Below, one piece after another: positions 8,278 through 17,283 of a DNA stretch of 64,000 nucleotides. Under the pieces are notes generated by a model. The model did not search any database. It saw only the letters and a list, made by a program, of their open reading frames with translations, and had not been told where the DNA came from. The position numbers and the translations under genes were made by a program. This DNA is from Nitrosomonas sp. Lineage in GTDB: Bacteria; Pseudomonadota; Gammaproteobacteria; Burkholderiales; Nitrosomonadaceae. How positions within the stretch are numbered: the first letter of the stretch is position 1; each line of letters starts with the position of its first letter. The stretch covers positions 1-64,000 of the forward strand of contig NZ_JAIEMO010000035.1 in the NCBI RefSeq assembly GCF_019752095.1, written 5' to 3'.

Positions 8278-9516
8278 TCAATTGGCAACTTCACCGATCC
8301 GATTAGTCCATCCAATTGCTTGCATTTCAATATCCGCCAATTCACTCAAACTCAGAAAACCAAGTTCAACCAACATCAATTGAATCACAGCAACCTCCCC
8401 TCTCTCATTAGCCTCTATTAACTTCAACTCCTGTCCCAATCGTCCTTCCCGGTTTAATAATGCTTGACTCATATCATCAGGAATTCCCAACTTGTCGACA
8501 ATCTGTTGCATCTCAATACCAAGTAGCACATTGAGCAAAGATAATATTCCTACCATAAATGCTCTCTCTTGATGATTTTTATCATGAGGACGTTCCGCTG
8601 TTGCAATCAATTCCATTAATTTGCCACGTGCAGCAGCAGTTTGCATTAATGCATTAGACATACTCTCATTAGAATGATCTGCTGTATAAAGCAGCAATTG
8701 CACCCATCTTTGCAACTGTTTTCGTCCCATTATCATAATCGCATGTTTGATTGAGTTGATTTTCTGTGGCAATCCACTTGCCACAGAATTCACCATGCGC
8801 ATCAAGTTATAACTGAGTCCAGGCTGATGCTTAAACTCCTTCTCTATTTCTTCAATGTCACCATCACCCATTACTAACGTCAGTAATTTTAATAGTGACA
8901 ATTTTCCTGGGTCAGCTCGCTTAACTGACAACACCTCAGGTTTTGCAAAATAGAACCCCTGAAACATCTGAAATCCAAGTTGCATGCAATTTCTTTCTTG
9001 TTCGCGAGTTTCCACTTTTAGCGCCAAAAGCAATACTGGCCAACGATTCAACTCAGTTACCAGCTTAGAAAGCTCATTTTTCTCAAGCTCAAGTACATTT
9101 ACCTTGATTACGCTGACCAATGGTAGCAATTGCTCGACTTTCTCATTCATTGCGACCACATTATCTAGTGCAAATTGATATCCTTTCTGTTTTAACTCGC
9201 TACATCGCCGCATAAAATCTGCCGTCACAGCTGCGGTCTCTTTTAATTCGAGTACAACATGTTTGCTAGGCAACAGACTAATAATGTCGCTCATAACTAA
9301 TTCTGGATCCGCATTGATAAAACCTCGTTGCTTGCCTAATACATTCTGAATACCCAATTGACAGTATGCATTGATGATGACATTTGCGGATGCAGATAAG
9401 TCATTAGCAATGCTGGCTTTTTCATCAGCCTCTTCTTGCCTAAAAAGTAATTCAAAGGCTACCAAATTTTGATTACGATCTAGAATAGGCTGTCGCCCAA
9501 GAAAAAAACCTTCCAT
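8278..9516 (-). CDS. EAL-like plus HDOD domain signalling protein (EAL probably inactive)
   Basis: The product is 412 residues. The first half resembles the EAL fold of the YuxH type (FFLGRQPILDRNQNLVAFELLFR). The signature Glu-Ala-Leu is replaced by Glu-Leu-Leu and the later metal-binding motifs of active c-di-GMP phosphodiesterases are absent, so hydrolysis is unlikely. The second half (about 205-400) is an HDOD domain (YNLMRMVNSVASGLP, then INSIKHAIMIMGRKQLQRW), a degenerate HD fold used in signalling. GGGGGAG precedes the ATG by 4 nt. Such proteins usually act through protein contacts in c-di-GMP or motility control, which suits its place between cyclases and chemotaxis genes. Confidence 0.88.
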   Translation of the reverse strand: MEGFFLGRQPILDRNQNLVAFELLFRQEEADEKASIANDLSASANVIINAYCQLGIQNVLGKQRGFINADPELVMSDIISLLPSKHVVLELKETAAVTADFMRRCSELKQKGYQFALDNVVAMNEKVEQLLPLVSVIKVNVLELEKNELSKLVTELNRWPVLLLALKVETREQERNCMQLGFQMFQGFYFAKPEVLSVKRADPGKLSLLKLLTLVMGDGDIEEIEKEFKHQPGLSYNLMRMVNSVASGLPQKINSIKHAIMIMGRKQLQRWVQLLLYTADHSNESMSNALMQTAAARGKLMELIATAERPHDKNHQERAFMVGILSLLNVLLGIEMQQIVDKLGIPDDMSQALLNREGRLGQELKLIEANERGEVAVIQLMLVELGFLSLSELADIEMQAIGWTNRIGEVAN

Positions 9517-9673
9517 TTACTCCCCCACATTAACCAAACGATATAAAGAAACGTTTAAACACATCGGTTCTATTGTTTGTTCCACTAGCTTTATTCATCA
9601 CTAATAAACGTATTTCACTGGGATTGATATATTAAATTATGATTTGTTCCTCATATACTTCCCAAGTACTCAG

Positions 9674-10474
9674 TTAGGTCAAGGTAGGAATTGCACGATT
9701 TTTCCCAGTTCGTTTTGCCTGATAAAGTGCTTTATCAGCACGGCTTATAACTGAATTTTGATGCTCTCCAAATGAACGCAGTGCAACGCCAGCACTAAAA
9801 GTTACTGGCATTGATTGATTATCGATTTGTAAAGAGAAATTTCTTTCCAAATTATTTTGTAACCGCTGAATGATAGTTAATGCATCTTCAAGCTCAACTT
9901 CGGGCAATAAAATTACAAATTCCTCTCCGCCAAAACGTGCAACGATATCGGAAGGTCGCAATGTTTCCTTGGCAACAGTGACTAAGTTTATTAGGACACT
10001 ATCTCCATATTGATGACCAAAATTGTCATTAATTTTCTTAAAATTATCTAGATCAATCAGAACCACTCCCAACGATTGTGCATTTCTGTCGGCACGCGCT
10101 GCCTCACGTTTAAAAATTTCATCAAGACCACGACGATTGAATGCGCCCGTCATTTGATCTGTCTGCACAAGTCCCCGCAGTTGTTCCAATTCACCTTTCA
10201 ATAATTCAATCTTCCGCTCTGCCTGTTTTACCTGCTCCTGCGCAGCAAAAACCTCATCACTAAATTTTAACCCTCGAGTCTCAGATAACACGATATCCAG
10301 AATTCGAATGATCTCATCAGCATTACGTGTTTTACGGATTTGGTCAGCGTAACGTTCTACTTGCTTATAATAATCTTCAGAATCAATCATAGGTTTGTGC
10401 TCACTTCTAATAGCATTTGTCGATTTAACCAATCTCAACATTCTTTTCTTTTTATGATTAATAGCCTCTTGCAT
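9674..10474 (-). CDS. Diguanylate cyclase (GGDEF domain)
   Basis: The product is 266 residues. It makes c-di-GMP from two GTP. After a basic N-terminus and a coiled coil (about residues 70-105) comes a GGDEF domain (about 105-266) with DxLTGxxNRRG-like DQMTGAFNRRG, DLDNFKKINDNFGH and the active loop GGEEF at residues 182-186. An RxxD inhibitory site (RPSD) lies five residues before it, so product inhibition is expected. No membrane segment is present, so it is cytoplasmic. Start: GAGGAGG 6 nt before the ATG at 10474; an ATG five codons upstream is less likely. It lies between the EAL/HDOD gene and the second cyclase. Confidence 0.94.
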   Translation of the reverse strand: MQEAINHKKKRMLRLVKSTNAIRSEHKPMIDSEDYYKQVERYADQIRKTRNADEIIRILDIVLSETRGLKFSDEVFAAQEQVKQAERKIELLKGELEQLRGLVQTDQMTGAFNRRGLDEIFKREAARADRNAQSLGVVLIDLDNFKKINDNFGHQYGDSVLINLVTVAKETLRPSDIVARFGGEEFVILLPEVELEDALTIIQRLQNNLERNFSLQIDNQSMPVTFSAGVALRSFGEHQNSVISRADKALYQAKRTGKNRAIPTLT

Positions 10475-10485
10475 TGCTATCCTCC

Positions 10486-10596
10486 TCAATTTACAACATC
10501 AGATGCAGACAAGCCAGCAGGGGATAATTCGTTGGATTGCGAAGGAGAACCCATCCTGGTATGGACTGCCATGTCTGCAAAGTTAACAGAACTCAT
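10486..10596 (-). CDS. Possible small ORF (36 aa) just before the cyclase gene
   Basis: On the minus strand an ATG at 10596 opens 36 codons ending DVVN-stop. The TGA runs directly into the GAGGAGG ribosome site of the cyclase gene, as in a translationally coupled leader. The same frame is open for some 20 codons further upstream. No Shine-Dalgarno sequence precedes the ATG and I recognise no family, so it may be a gene remnant or chance. The opposite strand has a similar-length open frame, which weakens the case. Confidence 0.2.
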   Translation of the reverse strand: MSSVNFADMAVHTRMGSPSQSNELSPAGLSASDVVN

Positions 10597-10810
10597 CCAG
10601 AACGGATTCAAAGAATAAAAAGGGAAATTGGCACTATTTATCCATAAGAATAGCTTATGTGCTAGTTAACCCAGATTTCCCATTAGGGATTTGCCAATGA
10701 CGAGAAACCAATAGCACAAGCAATCTTAATCAAAATAATTGGGAATAAAGAATTTCAAGCACACGTGGTGGTAATTTATAGAAAATCCATTATATTCAAT
10801 AGGTTTTCCT

Positions 10811-10873
10811 AATGGGGAATGGGGAATGGGGAATGGGGAATGGGGAATGGGGAATGGGGAATGGGGAATGGGG
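10811..10873. repeat. Tandem repeat, nine copies of AATGGGG
   Basis: Nine perfect head-to-tail copies of a 7-base unit (63 bases), followed by a truncated tenth (AA). The unit is not a multiple of three and lies outside coding sequence, 23 bases beyond the stop of the large GGDEF gene and about 335 bases upstream of the smaller one, both minus strand. On the minus strand the unit reads CCCCATT. Perfect short repeats of this kind change length by slippage, so copy number probably differs between strains. There is no spacer structure, so it is not a CRISPR array. Confidence 0.97.
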
Positions 10874-10895
10874 AATTAACAATAAGCTAAACAGT

Positions 10896-12599
10896 TCATT
10901 CTGCCTCGAGAATTAGATTCTTACCGCCTTTTTTTGCACGATACAAAGCTTCATCCGCACGCTTAAAGATACTTTCTTGTGATTCTTCTGGCCGGAGCTG
11001 GGCAACACCTGCACTAAATGTAATTAGCAAGCGATTATTTTCATGCAGAAAAAATTTCTTAGTTAAATTCCGTCGTATTCTAGATACTATCTGAACCGCT
11101 TCCTCCAAGTTAGTATTAGGAAGCAAAATCACAAATTCTTCACCACCATATCGTGACACGATATCTTCTGGACGCGTCGTATCTTTAACAGACTCCACCA
11201 AGTATTTCAAGGCATCATCACCAACTTTATGGCCGTGCGTATCATTGAGTTGTTTAAAATTATCGATATCCAGCAGTGCATAACATAATGGATGCTCATG
11301 ACGTATCGAACGAGAGGCTTCTCGCTCAAAGGCAGTATCCAAGCCACGCCGATTAAGTATCCCGGTCAAATGATCTTCATGAACCTTTTCACCCATCTCA
11401 ACCAACTTGGTTTCAAGCTGGTCGATTTTATTCTGTGCAAAACTGACCTCTGCACGAGCAGCAAGAAAATCACGACGATAATTTAATGCACTTGTCTGCA
11501 TCTGCCTAGTTTCTTTCATAATCAATCCAAGCAACTGATTAAGTTCTTTTATATCATCAGCATTACTAATTCTTTGCGAATATTGCTCCAGCTTAACCTG
11601 ATACTCTCCAGTTGTATCACTCAACTCTTCGATATTTGTAATCAGAGACGTCACCATGAGCTTCAACGTCGTCTTGGCCTCATTCAGGTTATGCCTGATT
11701 ATTTCCTGCCTTTGCGCTATCTCCTCTATATAATGCTCAGCTTGTTCTATGACCTGAAGATCTAAGGGTCTGGATATAGTATCACGCAGTTTATTAAGCC
11801 GCATTCCAACCCATGGATCCTCGACCAACAACTCCCCAGTACTATCCATGAGCATATTGAGTAATTTAAGCAAGCCTGTCTTCAACTTAAATCCATTTTC
11901 CCCATATGCATCGAATTTTCTGCAGAAATTCCGAAAATCAACCGCAAATCTTTCCACGTCTGATTTATTTTGAATCTTACGCACTTGGTTTGCCAGTATT
12001 TTTACTTCTTCATTTAGAACAATATCTTCAATTTGTCGAGCGACTACATGCTCTAATATTTGAGACATTAACTCCAATAGTTGATCTGCAAAATGACCAA
12101 AGGAAAGATTCTGTTCTAAAACGACTTGCGATGCTCGAGAGTCTTGTGGTAATAAATCAACTTGCAACAAAGAGTTCTTTACTTGTACATCCTCGACTGA
12201 CTCTTGATTAGTGGACGCTAACATTCCCCAAGAATCGATCAATGCCTTCAGCTTGATGTGCAATTGATTTGAATCTTTTGAAAACTTAGTAAGCACTCGA
12301 TTAACACCTTCTCTTTTTTTCGCAATTGTTAGCCTACCTTGCTTGTTTTCCAAATGTTTCAACAATGCTTCGATCGTGCCTCCCCAAACTGCTGTGGAAT
12401 CAATTGATTCATTAGCTTGACTCAATTCTTGATTTGTTGATATCGGAATTAAAGGACCGGTGCTAGTTCCTGAATTTCCAGAAATCTGAAGATATAGTTT
12501 GTGGTAATTTTCTGGAGTTGGCGGAATTCTTAGCGAGGCGAGCTGCCGCAGCGTTTCGCGAGCAATAGTAATTGGATTAGAATCTTTAAATTGTTTCAT
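10896..12599 (-). CDS. Diguanylate cyclase with long helical N-terminal region (GGDEF)
   Basis: The product is 567 residues. It opens with NPITIARETLRQLASLRIPPTPENYHKLY, shortened here to the recognisable IPPTPENY element typical of a family of soluble betaproteobacterial cyclases. A long helical and coiled-coil region follows (about 60-400). The C-terminal GGDEF domain (about 400-567) has GILNRRG, DIDNFKQLND, GGEEF at 485-489 and an RPED inhibitory site in front. It is therefore predicted to be an active, product-inhibited cyclase without membrane segments. No good ribosome site precedes the ATG at 12599. It is 110 bp downstream of the NarL-type regulator and may be read with it. Confidence 0.93.
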   Translation of the reverse strand: MKQFKDSNPITIARETLRQLASLRIPPTPENYHKLYLQISGNSGTSTGPLIPISTNQELSQANESIDSTAVWGGTIEALLKHLENKQGRLTIAKKREGVNRVLTKFSKDSNQLHIKLKALIDSWGMLASTNQESVEDVQVKNSLLQVDLLPQDSRASQVVLEQNLSFGHFADQLLELMSQILEHVVARQIEDIVLNEEVKILANQVRKIQNKSDVERFAVDFRNFCRKFDAYGENGFKLKTGLLKLLNMLMDSTGELLVEDPWVGMRLNKLRDTISRPLDLQVIEQAEHYIEEIAQRQEIIRHNLNEAKTTLKLMVTSLITNIEELSDTTGEYQVKLEQYSQRISNADDIKELNQLLGLIMKETRQMQTSALNYRRDFLAARAEVSFAQNKIDQLETKLVEMGEKVHEDHLTGILNRRGLDTAFEREASRSIRHEHPLCYALLDIDNFKQLNDTHGHKVGDDALKYLVESVKDTTRPEDIVSRYGGEEFVILLPNTNLEEAVQIVSRIRRNLTKKFFLHENNRLLITFSAGVAQLRPEESQESIFKRADEALYRAKKGGKNLILEAE

Positions 12600-12708
12600 A
12601 TTAATTGGTTAAAATTAAACATAATGAATCAGTAATCCTGGGATTAAAAAACATCGACTCATTCGAAAAAAAATTAAACTAATTGCAGCAACATCTTTAA
12701 CAATGAAA

Positions 12709-13341
12709 TCAATCAACCAATTTATTCTTTATTGCATAGCGAATTATCTCTGAATTGTTTGTCAATTTGAGTTTCTCCAATAATCGTGCACGATAAACAC
12801 TCACTGTTTTAGGACTCAGAAACATCTCAGACGATATTTCAGACAAAGTTTTACCGGCTGCAATAAAACACAATGTTTGATACTCTCGATCGGATAAAGT
12901 AGCATGAAGAGGTTTATCGATATCAGAGTTAATAATATTTGCAAGTTCTTGTGCGACAAGTGGGCTAACATACTTATCTCCCGCTGCGACTTGCCGAATC
13001 GCCACTACCAGCTGCGCAGGTGCGCTTTGTTTATTTAGATAACCCGATGCACCCGCTTTTAATGCACGGATAGCAAACTCGTGTTCATTGTGCATACTAA
13101 GCATTAACACTGACAAATTTGGCCTATCTTTCTTTATCTGCTTCAAAATCTCAATACCATTTCTATCGGGTAGAGAGATATCCAACAACATGACATTGAA
13201 GTCTTGCTGCCGCGCAATTTTGATTGCTTGAAAACCCGTTTCTGCCTCCCCAGTCACCTTAATATCGTCAGTTTCACTGAGTATCTGTTTCAGACCTTGA
13301 CGAACAATTGCATGATCATCGGCAATCATTACACAAATCAT
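12709..13341 (-). CDS. NarL/FixJ-type response regulator with LuxR HTH
   Basis: The product is 210 residues. A receiver domain (Asp8/Asp9, phosphoacceptor Asp54 in LLDISLPDRNG, Lys in YLNKQSA) is joined to a LuxR-type helix-turn-helix (about 145-205; LSDREYQTL, then LSPKTVSVYRARLLEKL). It should bind DNA when phosphorylated. The start is the ATG at 13341, with GGAGG 5 nt upstream; a TTG four codons earlier is rejected. Its gene follows the histidine kinase by 16 bp, which makes that kinase the obvious partner. Placement beside fliC hints at control of motility or c-di-GMP genes, but the targets are unknown. Confidence 0.93.
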   Translation of the reverse strand: MICVMIADDHAIVRQGLKQILSETDDIKVTGEAETGFQAIKIARQQDFNVMLLDISLPDRNGIEILKQIKKDRPNLSVLMLSMHNEHEFAIRALKAGASGYLNKQSAPAQLVVAIRQVAAGDKYVSPLVAQELANIINSDIDKPLHATLSDREYQTLCFIAAGKTLSEISSEMFLSPKTVSVYRARLLEKLKLTNNSEIIRYAIKNKLVD

Positions 13342-13357
13342 GTATACCTCCAACTAT

Positions 13358-14929
13358 TTAAAGCCGAGAAATTTGCTTTCTCTTCTTAATGGGCTCTGAT
13401 TGCGAAAACTCTCTAAACTTATCATTCAAATCATATGCTTGCTCAGAATCATATTCTGGATCCCCGGTCGGTATCAAAATAGTCACCTTAGTTCCTTTTT
13501 CTGATTCTCCAGAAATATGAAAATTTCCCTTTAATTGCAGGCATCGTTCACGCATTCCCCGTATTCCAAAAGAATCTTGCTTCTCCATATCAATTTCAGT
13601 AATCCCACATCCATTATCGATCACATCAAGTAAAATCAAGCCTTCCAATTCGACAAGCTTTACCTGAATGCGTGATGCATTAGCATGTTTGGAAATATTT
13701 GTCAGCGTCTCCTGGAATACCCGAAAAATCGCTATGGCCAAATCCGAATCTAAAGATATTTCATCATTGTCGCATGATACTCTGCAAACAATACCGGTAC
13801 GGTCACTAAATTCTTTTGCTTGCCATTGCACAGCGGCAACGATCCCACAGTCAAGAATTCCGGGGCGCAAATCTAGCGAAATTCGTCTAGTACTATCGAT
13901 TACACGATCCACTAGTGATTCAATAGATTTCGCTTTCTGTTGATAAAATTCGAGCTTTCTTGCTGTCTTATCCATACAAGGAAGTAACTCACATTTAATG
14001 GCAGTTAATGTCCCACCGATGTCATCGTGAATTTCGCGTGCAATTCGGGCTCGCTCCTGTTCTTTAACTTTCTGCAAATATGAGGATAGCTCGGCCAGTT
14101 GTTCACGCGAACGTGCAATTTCGCGCTCAGCCAGTTTATTGCGAGTAATGTTTATCATAATGCCATCCCACAGCATCGCTCCATCAAGCAATCTTCTGGG
14201 CGTTGCACGTAAACTAACCCATTTAATATCACTATCTCCTTTTACTTGAATACAACCCTCCCAGTTCCAGGTTGAAAGTTGCTCGGCAGATGTCATCATA
14301 AGTTGACGATAAGATTCTTTGTCTTCAGCTAGAATTAATTCCGGGAAAAGTTCTGGGCTGCTCATTAGCTTCTGGGGTGATAGCCCCAGTAGTGTTTCGC
14401 TTGCATCACTGACATATGGAAAACCAGCTTGATTATTCTTACCCAACTGAAACTGAAACACGACTCCGGGAAGATTAGATGTAATTGCTTGAAAAAGCGC
14501 TTCACTTTTTTGCAGCGCAGCTTGAGCAGTAATAAAGCGCTGATAATTATTTACTTCACGCAAACTACGTCTGATTACCGGCACCAATCTAGCAAGATCG
14601 GCCTTCATCATAAAATCATATGCACCTAAAGCCATGATATTTTCAGCCGCTTCTTCACCGATATCACTGGAAACAATGATTAAAGGTATATCAACCCCTT
14701 GATTTTTCATCAATTTGATTACGTCGCACGCATTAAGTCGCGGTGAAGCATAATCAGATAGAATCACATTCCAATCCTGGAGCCTCAGAGCCGCTTGCAA
14801 ATCGTCAGCCGTAGCAACGCACAAATAGTCTGCTTGAAAACCACTGTGTGATAGTATTTTCAGAACCGTCTCAGCATCCTTTGCAGAATACTCAATCAAC
14901 AATATTTTTAATTTCTCTTGATCGACCAT
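13358..14929 (-). CDS. Sensor histidine kinase: receiver-like, PAS and HisKA_3/HATPase domains
   Basis: The product is 523 residues and soluble. An N-terminal receiver-like domain (1-125) keeps the phosphoacceptor-position Asp59 but has Glu13-Tyr14 where two acids are normal, so its phosphorylation is doubtful. A PAS domain follows (about 140-265), with PAC-like WEGCIQVKGD. Then come the HisKA_3 dimerisation helix with the phosphorylated His in AREIHDDIGGTL and an ATPase domain (NISKHANASRIQV, then DNGCGI). This is the NarX/DegS kinase class that pairs with LuxR-type regulators such as the next gene. It is divergent from fliC; GAGGGA precedes the ATG. Confidence 0.91.
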   Translation of the reverse strand: MVDQEKLKILLIEYSAKDAETVLKILSHSGFQADYLCVATADDLQAALRLQDWNVILSDYASPRLNACDVIKLMKNQGVDIPLIIVSSDIGEEAAENIMALGAYDFMMKADLARLVPVIRRSLREVNNYQRFITAQAALQKSEALFQAITSNLPGVVFQFQLGKNNQAGFPYVSDASETLLGLSPQKLMSSPELFPELILAEDKESYRQLMMTSAEQLSTWNWEGCIQVKGDSDIKWVSLRATPRRLLDGAMLWDGIMINITRNKLAEREIARSREQLAELSSYLQKVKEQERARIAREIHDDIGGTLTAIKCELLPCMDKTARKLEFYQQKAKSIESLVDRVIDSTRRISLDLRPGILDCGIVAAVQWQAKEFSDRTGIVCRVSCDNDEISLDSDLAIAIFRVFQETLTNISKHANASRIQVKLVELEGLILLDVIDNGCGITEIDMEKQDSFGIRGMRERCLQLKGNFHISGESEKGTKVTILIPTGDPEYDSEQAYDLNDKFREFSQSEPIKKRKQISRL

Positions 14930-15100
14930 CTCAGTCCCTCAGCGATTGAAGCCGATATAAACTTAAGAATTAGATTACAAAATTAACCATCTGAATTAAT
15001 TCCATATTCTACAGAGTGATTTCATCTTTAGAAAGTGATTTATATCACGAATAACTGTTGCTAACCAACCAAATAGCTAAAACACAAGAAAGTAAAATTC

Positions 15101-15127
15101 TAAACTTTCCAAAATCATTTCCGATAA
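15101..15127 (+). promoter_or_regulatory. Sigma-28 (FliA) promoter of fliC
   Basis: TAAACTTT, an 11-base spacer, then TCCGATAA. This matches the flagellar consensus TAAAGTTT-N11-GCCGATAA at 14 of 16 positions with exact spacing. It lies about 155 bases upstream of the fliC start codon, leaving a long 5' untranslated leader. Late flagellar genes are normally read by sigma-28, so the identification fits the gene downstream. Confidence 0.92.
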
Positions 15128-15281
15128 CTGCAATCAACGGTGCTTGCCTTTCTTCTTGGATTGCGAGGAAGTCACCACCGTAATTTAAATTAAAGACTTA
15201 TCCGCCCAAGGTTTTTATGCCTTTCAGGATTGCGGAAAAACCAACTGGCAATAATGCCAAATGTAAATTAGGAGAACCCAA

Positions 15282-16772
15282 ATGTCTCAAGTTATAAATT
15301 CAAATATCGCTTCGCTGACTGCACAACGTAACCTTAACTCATCAGCGTCATCACTCAATACATCACTAGAACGTTTATCTTCTGGATTGAGAATAAACAG
15401 CGCTAAAGATGATGCTGCGGGCCTGGCTATTTCAGAAAGAATGACTTCACAAATCCGTGGCTTAAACCAAGCTGTACGTAACGCAAACGATGGTATTTCG
15501 CTGTCACAAACTGCTGAAGGTGCGCTGAGTGAAATCGGTAACAACCTGCAACGTATACGTGAGTTGGCTGTACAATCTTCCAATGCCACCAACAGCGCCA
15601 GTGATCGTACTGCACTACAAGCCGAAGCCTCACAATTGATTTCTGAAATATCTCGCGTTGCCAGCCAAACCCAGTTTAACGGCACGAATTTACTGGATGG
15701 TTCTTTTCAGAATCAGAGCTTCCAAGTTGGCGCAAATGCTGGCCAAAGCATCGATATTACAAAAATCAATGATGCGCGTGCTTCTGCACTCGGCAGCCAT
15801 ACCTTAGCCTCTGGCGGCACAGCAATGAATGCCGTTGCTGTCGGCGATATCGCCAGCTTGACCAACGCTGTACTCGCAGAAACCGATCTCACCCTCACCA
15901 CTGCAGATGGCGGAACAACGAGCGCAATTGCTTATGCTGCGGGTACAGCAGGATCGCTGACCACTACCGGTGGAGCCAGAGAAGTTGCTACTGCAATCAA
16001 CAGTGCAGCAAGTGGTATCGGAATAACCGCCACCGCAAGTAACAGTACGACCCTAAGTAGCCTGAGTGCGGCTGGTACGGTTTCATTCAGCATCAATGGG
16101 CAGGCGATTTCGACAGCGGTTACGGATCAGAATGACCTGAGCAGCGTAGTTTCTGCCATCAACGGTGTTCAGGCCACTAGCGGTGTCACAGCTAGCTTCA
16201 CCAGCGCCAGTTCGAAATCGAGCATTACCCTCAGCACGACGGATGGGCGCAATATTGTTCTGAGCGGCTTCGCAAACAGCACCGCCGGTAACGATACAGT
16301 CAGCTTCGGTGGCTCGACTCTGACGGAAGGCGCTGCTGCTACCATCTCTGCTGTGAAAACTGGTACCGTCTCGCTTTCCAGCGCCAAAGGCGCGATCTCG
16401 ACAGCCAACGCTAATGCTTCTGCATTTTCAATTGCTGGCGTAAATAACAGCACCTTTTCTTCGATAGCGGCGCTAAGCCTATCGTCTGTGACGGGCTCAC
16501 AAGCTGCGCTCACCTCAGTGGATGCAGCATTGGCCCAAATCAATTCATCCCGCGCCGACTTAGGTTCATATCAGAATCGTTTCAGCTCAACCGTCGCGAA
16601 TCTGCAAAGCACTTCTGAGAATCTTTCAGCTTCTCGTAGCCGGATTCAGGATGCCGACTTCGCCGCTGAAACAGCCAACATGACACGTGGTCAGATTTTG
16701 CAACAAGCAGGTGTAGCAATTCTTGCACAAGCAAATTCTTTACCCAATAATGTTCTATCACTGTTACGTTAA
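15282..16772 (+). CDS. fliC: Flagellin, filament subunit
   Basis: Flagellin (496 residues) is exported by the flagellar type III system and polymerises into the filament. The D0/D1 ends are typical: [18 protein letters not shown] at the start and RILQ-like [19 protein letters not shown] to PNNVLSLLR at the end. The middle (about 180-400) is a variable, Ser/Thr/Ala-rich surface region. AGGAGA precedes the ATG by 6 nt. The centre looks GC-richer than its surroundings by eye, which is common where surface loops diverge or recombine. A sigma-28 promoter is upstream and an inverted repeat follows. Minus-strand ORFs inside are shadows. Confidence 0.97.
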   Translation: MSQVINSNIASLTAQRNLNSSASSLNTSLERLSSGLRINSAKDDAAGLAISERMTSQIRGLNQAVRNANDGISLSQTAEGALSEIGNNLQRIRELAVQSSNATNSASDRTALQAEASQLISEISRVASQTQFNGTNLLDGSFQNQSFQVGANAGQSIDITKINDARASALGSHTLASGGTAMNAVAVGDIASLTNAVLAETDLTLTTADGGTTSAIAYAAGTAGSLTTTGGAREVATAINSAASGIGITATASNSTTLSSLSAAGTVSFSINGQAISTAVTDQNDLSSVVSAINGVQATSGVTASFTSASSKSSITLSTTDGRNIVLSGFANSTAGNDTVSFGGSTLTEGAAATISAVKTGTVSLSSAKGAISTANANASAFSIAGVNNSTFSSIAALSLSSVTGSQAALTSVDAALAQINSSRADLGSYQNRFSSTVANLQSTSENLSASRSRIQDADFAAETANMTRGQILQQAGVAILAQANSLPNNVLSLLR

Positions 16773-16815
16773 GCAATCCGTAACAAATGATACAACACAT
16801 TAAATAAAGCTGATA

Positions 16816-16849
16816 GTACGCGGGATTATCAAGAAAAACTCCCGCGTAC
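16816..16849 (+). terminator. Hairpin after fliC
   Basis: A perfect 10-base inverted repeat (GTACGCGGGA and TCCCGCGTAC) with a 14-base loop lies 44 bases after the fliC stop and 24 bases before flaG. The stem is GC-rich, but the following sequence (GTTTCAACTTT) is only a weak T-tract. It probably reduces read-through from the highly expressed fliC into flaG-fliD, or protects the fliC mRNA 3' end. Confidence 0.65.
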
Positions 16850-16873
16850 GTTTCAACTTTAAGGAGCTATCTC

Positions 16874-17245
16874 ATGAACATCAATCAATTAAACGGACCG
16901 GATGTAATTTTACACCCTGTAGCACCAATGTCGGTTACTCAGAAGAAAATCATGTCTGATACTGACGTTGCTCCATCACCTGTTTCAACTGGACGACCTA
17001 CAGTAAATAATAAATCAGAGACAGTAGAACAAATCAAACAAGCTGTTCAAGAAATTCAGGAAGCAGCAGATATTCTGGGACATAACTTGCGTTTTTCAAT
17101 TGATGAAGAAACTGGCAAATCAATCATTAAGGTATTGGATGCCCATACTGATGAGGTTATTCGACAGTTTCCCACAGAAGAGGCCATTGAAATAGCTCGC
17201 ACCTTAGACAAGATGCAAGGATTGCTACTTAACGATAAGGCATAA
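16874..17245 (+). CDS. flaG: FlaG family flagellar protein
   Basis: FlaG (123 residues) has a divergent, low-complexity N-terminal half. The C-terminal half is conserved: LRFSIDEETGKSIIKVLDA, then DEVIRQFPTEEAIEIARTL, the FlaG signature. FlaG is linked to filament length control; the exact mechanism is not known. AAGGAG lies 7 nt before the ATG. It sits between fliC and fliD, its usual place in polar-flagellate proteobacteria, and is 38 bp upstream of fliD, so the two are likely transcribed together. Confidence 0.93.
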   Translation: MNINQLNGPDVILHPVAPMSVTQKKIMSDTDVAPSPVSTGRPTVNNKSETVEQIKQAVQEIQEAADILGHNLRFSIDEETGKSIIKVLDAHTDEVIRQFPTEEAIEIARTLDKMQGLLLNDKA

Positions 17246-17283
17246 TTAAAATTCTAATAGAATCAGAATAACAGGACTCAAAA

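Noticed and set aside
10340..10618. 92-residue plus-strand ORF across the start of the smaller cyclase gene
   Set aside because: Most of it is antisense to the conserved cyclase gene; the remaining 40 codons match no family and compete with an open frame on the other strand.
10811..10873. Possible CRISPR array
   Set aside because: The units are 7 bases long and contiguous, without spacers, and there are no cas genes. The 16-base repeats at 30367-30414 fail for the same reason.
15287..15685. Minus-strand ORFs inside fliC (also 15427-15633 and 16169-16543)
   Set aside because: Antisense reading frames of a strongly conserved flagellin; no start signals or family matches.
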